From NCBI RefSeq assembly GCF_031432315.1, contig NZ_JAVKGO010000001.1:422294-486293 (forward strand): a stretch of DNA of 64,000 nucleotides, given 5' to 3'. The number at the start of each line of letters is the position of its first letter. The first letter of the stretch is position 1. The DNA is from Serpentinicella sp031432315. Its GTDB lineage: Bacteria; Bacillota; Clostridia; Peptostreptococcales; Natronincolaceae. The notes beneath the pieces were generated by a model. It saw only the letters and a list, made by a program, of their open reading frames with translations. It was not told the DNA's origin and searched no databases. The translations under genes were made by a program, and so were the position numbers. This document shows, one piece after another, positions 63,149 to 64,000 of this stretch.

Positions 63149-63919
63149 GTGGATGGTTATAATACATTCAAAGAAAAAATACATAAGAAAACGGGTATAG
63201 ACCTATCTTGTTATAAAGAACGCCAAATGAAACGACGAATTGAATCACTTATGCAAAGAAATGAATATACTTCTTATGATTTATATTTCAATGCACTTAA
63301 TACTGATCCTGCACTTTTAGATGAGTTTATTAACTATTTAACCATTAATGTCTCTGAGTTTTATCGTAATCCTCAACAATGGGAAGTATTAGAAAATGAG
63401 ATAATTCCTTTATTACTAAAAAACAAAAAGAAACTGAAGGTATGGAGCTCTGCATGTTCCACAGGTGAAGAACCTTACTCTTTAGTTATGCTTTTATCAA
63501 AATTCCTTCCCTTATCTCAGATCAACGTACTAGCAACTGATATTGACAAGGGCGCAATTAATAAAGCAAATGTAGGTTTGTATTCATCTAAAAGTATTGT
63601 TAATTTACCTAAAGAATTCATCAATACTCATTTTGAAAGTATTGGGGGAAGCTATAAAATCAAGGATACTATTAAAAATAGTGTCACCTTTCAACATATT
63701 AATCTATTAAAAGATGAATATCCTAAAGATTGTGATTTAATATTGTGTAGAAATGTTATGATTTACTTTACTGAAGAAGCTAAAAACGATATGTATCATA
63801 AGTTTTATAAATCTCTAAATAGGGATGGTGTACTTTTTGTAGGTAGCACGGAGCAAATCATTTTGCCGAATCGTTATAACCTTACCCCTGTTAAAACCTT
63901 TTTCTACAAAAGAATATAA
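63149..63919 (+). CDS. cheR: chemotaxis protein methyltransferase CheR
   Basis: Methylates glutamates on chemoreceptors with SAM. 256 aa: N-terminal helical domain (to about 75) and a methyltransferase domain with WSSACSTGEEPYSL and DLILCRNVMIYFTEEA. GTG at 63140 is in frame but overlaps the GGGGGTGA site, so GTG 63149 (MDGYNTFKEKI) is preferred. No other chemotaxis gene lies in the window; a terminator closes it. Confidence 0.94.
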   Translation: MDGYNTFKEKIHKKTGIDLSCYKERQMKRRIESLMQRNEYTSYDLYFNALNTDPALLDEFINYLTINVSEFYRNPQQWEVLENEIIPLLLKNKKKLKVWSSACSTGEEPYSLVMLLSKFLPLSQINVLATDIDKGAINKANVGLYSSKSIVNLPKEFINTHFESIGGSYKIKDTIKNSVTFQHINLLKDEYPKDCDLILCRNVMIYFTEEAKNDMYHKFYKSLNRDGVLFVGSTEQIILPNRYNLTPVKTFFYKRI

Positions 63920-63934
63920 TAAAGGTTCTATAAT

Positions 63935-63968
63935 AAATGTTGGGGTGGTTAACACTCCAGCATTTTTT
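63935..63968 (+). terminator. terminator after cheR
   Basis: 13-bp stem with two G.T pairs (63935-63947 with 63953-63965), loop GTTAA, then a T-run. Confidence 0.75.
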
Positions 63969-64000
63969 ATTCAAAAAATAATGCACTTATTGAAAATACC

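Overview
The window is AT-rich, low-GC DNA, densely packed with genes, most of which have clear AGGAGG-type ribosome binding sites. It looks like the chromosome of an anaerobic, endospore-forming Firmicute of the class Clostridia. The evidence is a spore germination (ger) operon, the sporulation membrane protein YlbJ/SpoVV, a SleB-type cortex/wall hydrolase, an [FeFe]-hydrogenase-like Fe-S protein, the acetylase-type lysine/diaminopimelate operon, RemA, RqcH and a YloU/YloV pair. The gene content and order remind me of the Alkaliphilus/Natronincola group, but the genus is an inference. I see no insertion sequence, prophage or CRISPR array.

Layout. 1-3.2 kb: the end of tmcAL, then ylbJ, meeting convergently a minus-strand group (recG, rsmD, coaD, a coiled-coil protein). 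5-7.3 kb: a DAK-domain kinase (yloV/fakA type) and asp23 (yloU), divergent from rpmB. 7.8-24.7 kb: a long minus-strand housekeeping block. Its genes, in transcription order, are dapF, yicC, remA, rpoZ, coaBC; a Nudix hydrolase; priA, def, fmt, DUF116, a YugP-type protease; rsmB, rlmN, prpC, prkC, rsgA, rpe, thiN; and a 53-aa membrane protein. This block links translation-initiation chemistry, rRNA modification, the PASTA kinase/phosphatase pair and cofactor synthesis. 24.9-32.9 kb: rqcH, a structured RNA candidate, ftsH, two small genes, an RluD-type pseudouridine synthase, nadK and a dicarboxylate symporter.

33-45 kb: a standalone sensory-type hydrogenase-like protein; then the minus-strand asd-dapA-dapB-dapH-lysA operon behind a TTGACA promoter and a complete lysine riboswitch with antiterminator and terminator; a LysM-SleB hydrolase; a DUF3006 / triple-GAF / FapA (DUF342) cluster; and a nitrilase-family amidase. 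45-52 kb, plus strand: plsC, a DUF368 (PopT-type) undecaprenyl-phosphate transporter candidate, a 39-aa ORF, an ArsR regulator with its own promoter and possible operator, and a gerA-gerB-gerC operon. The operon has an exact sigma-G -10 element in front and a small fourth membrane gene behind.

52-61 kb, minus strand: a membrane glycerophosphodiesterase, tRNA-Thr(GGT), a pair of Gate-domain half-transporters, two ABC-2 permeases without an ATPase, two lipoproteins and a thioredoxin-like protein. 61-64 kb, plus strand: ispH, a four-domain S1 protein and cheR.

The most interesting items are the structured RNA candidate at 26.7-26.92 kb, the extra gene of the ger operon, the hydrogenase homologue with altered active-site residues, the GAF/FapA cluster and the ATPase-less ABC permease pair. 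All functional names come from reading motifs by eye. No database search was run.
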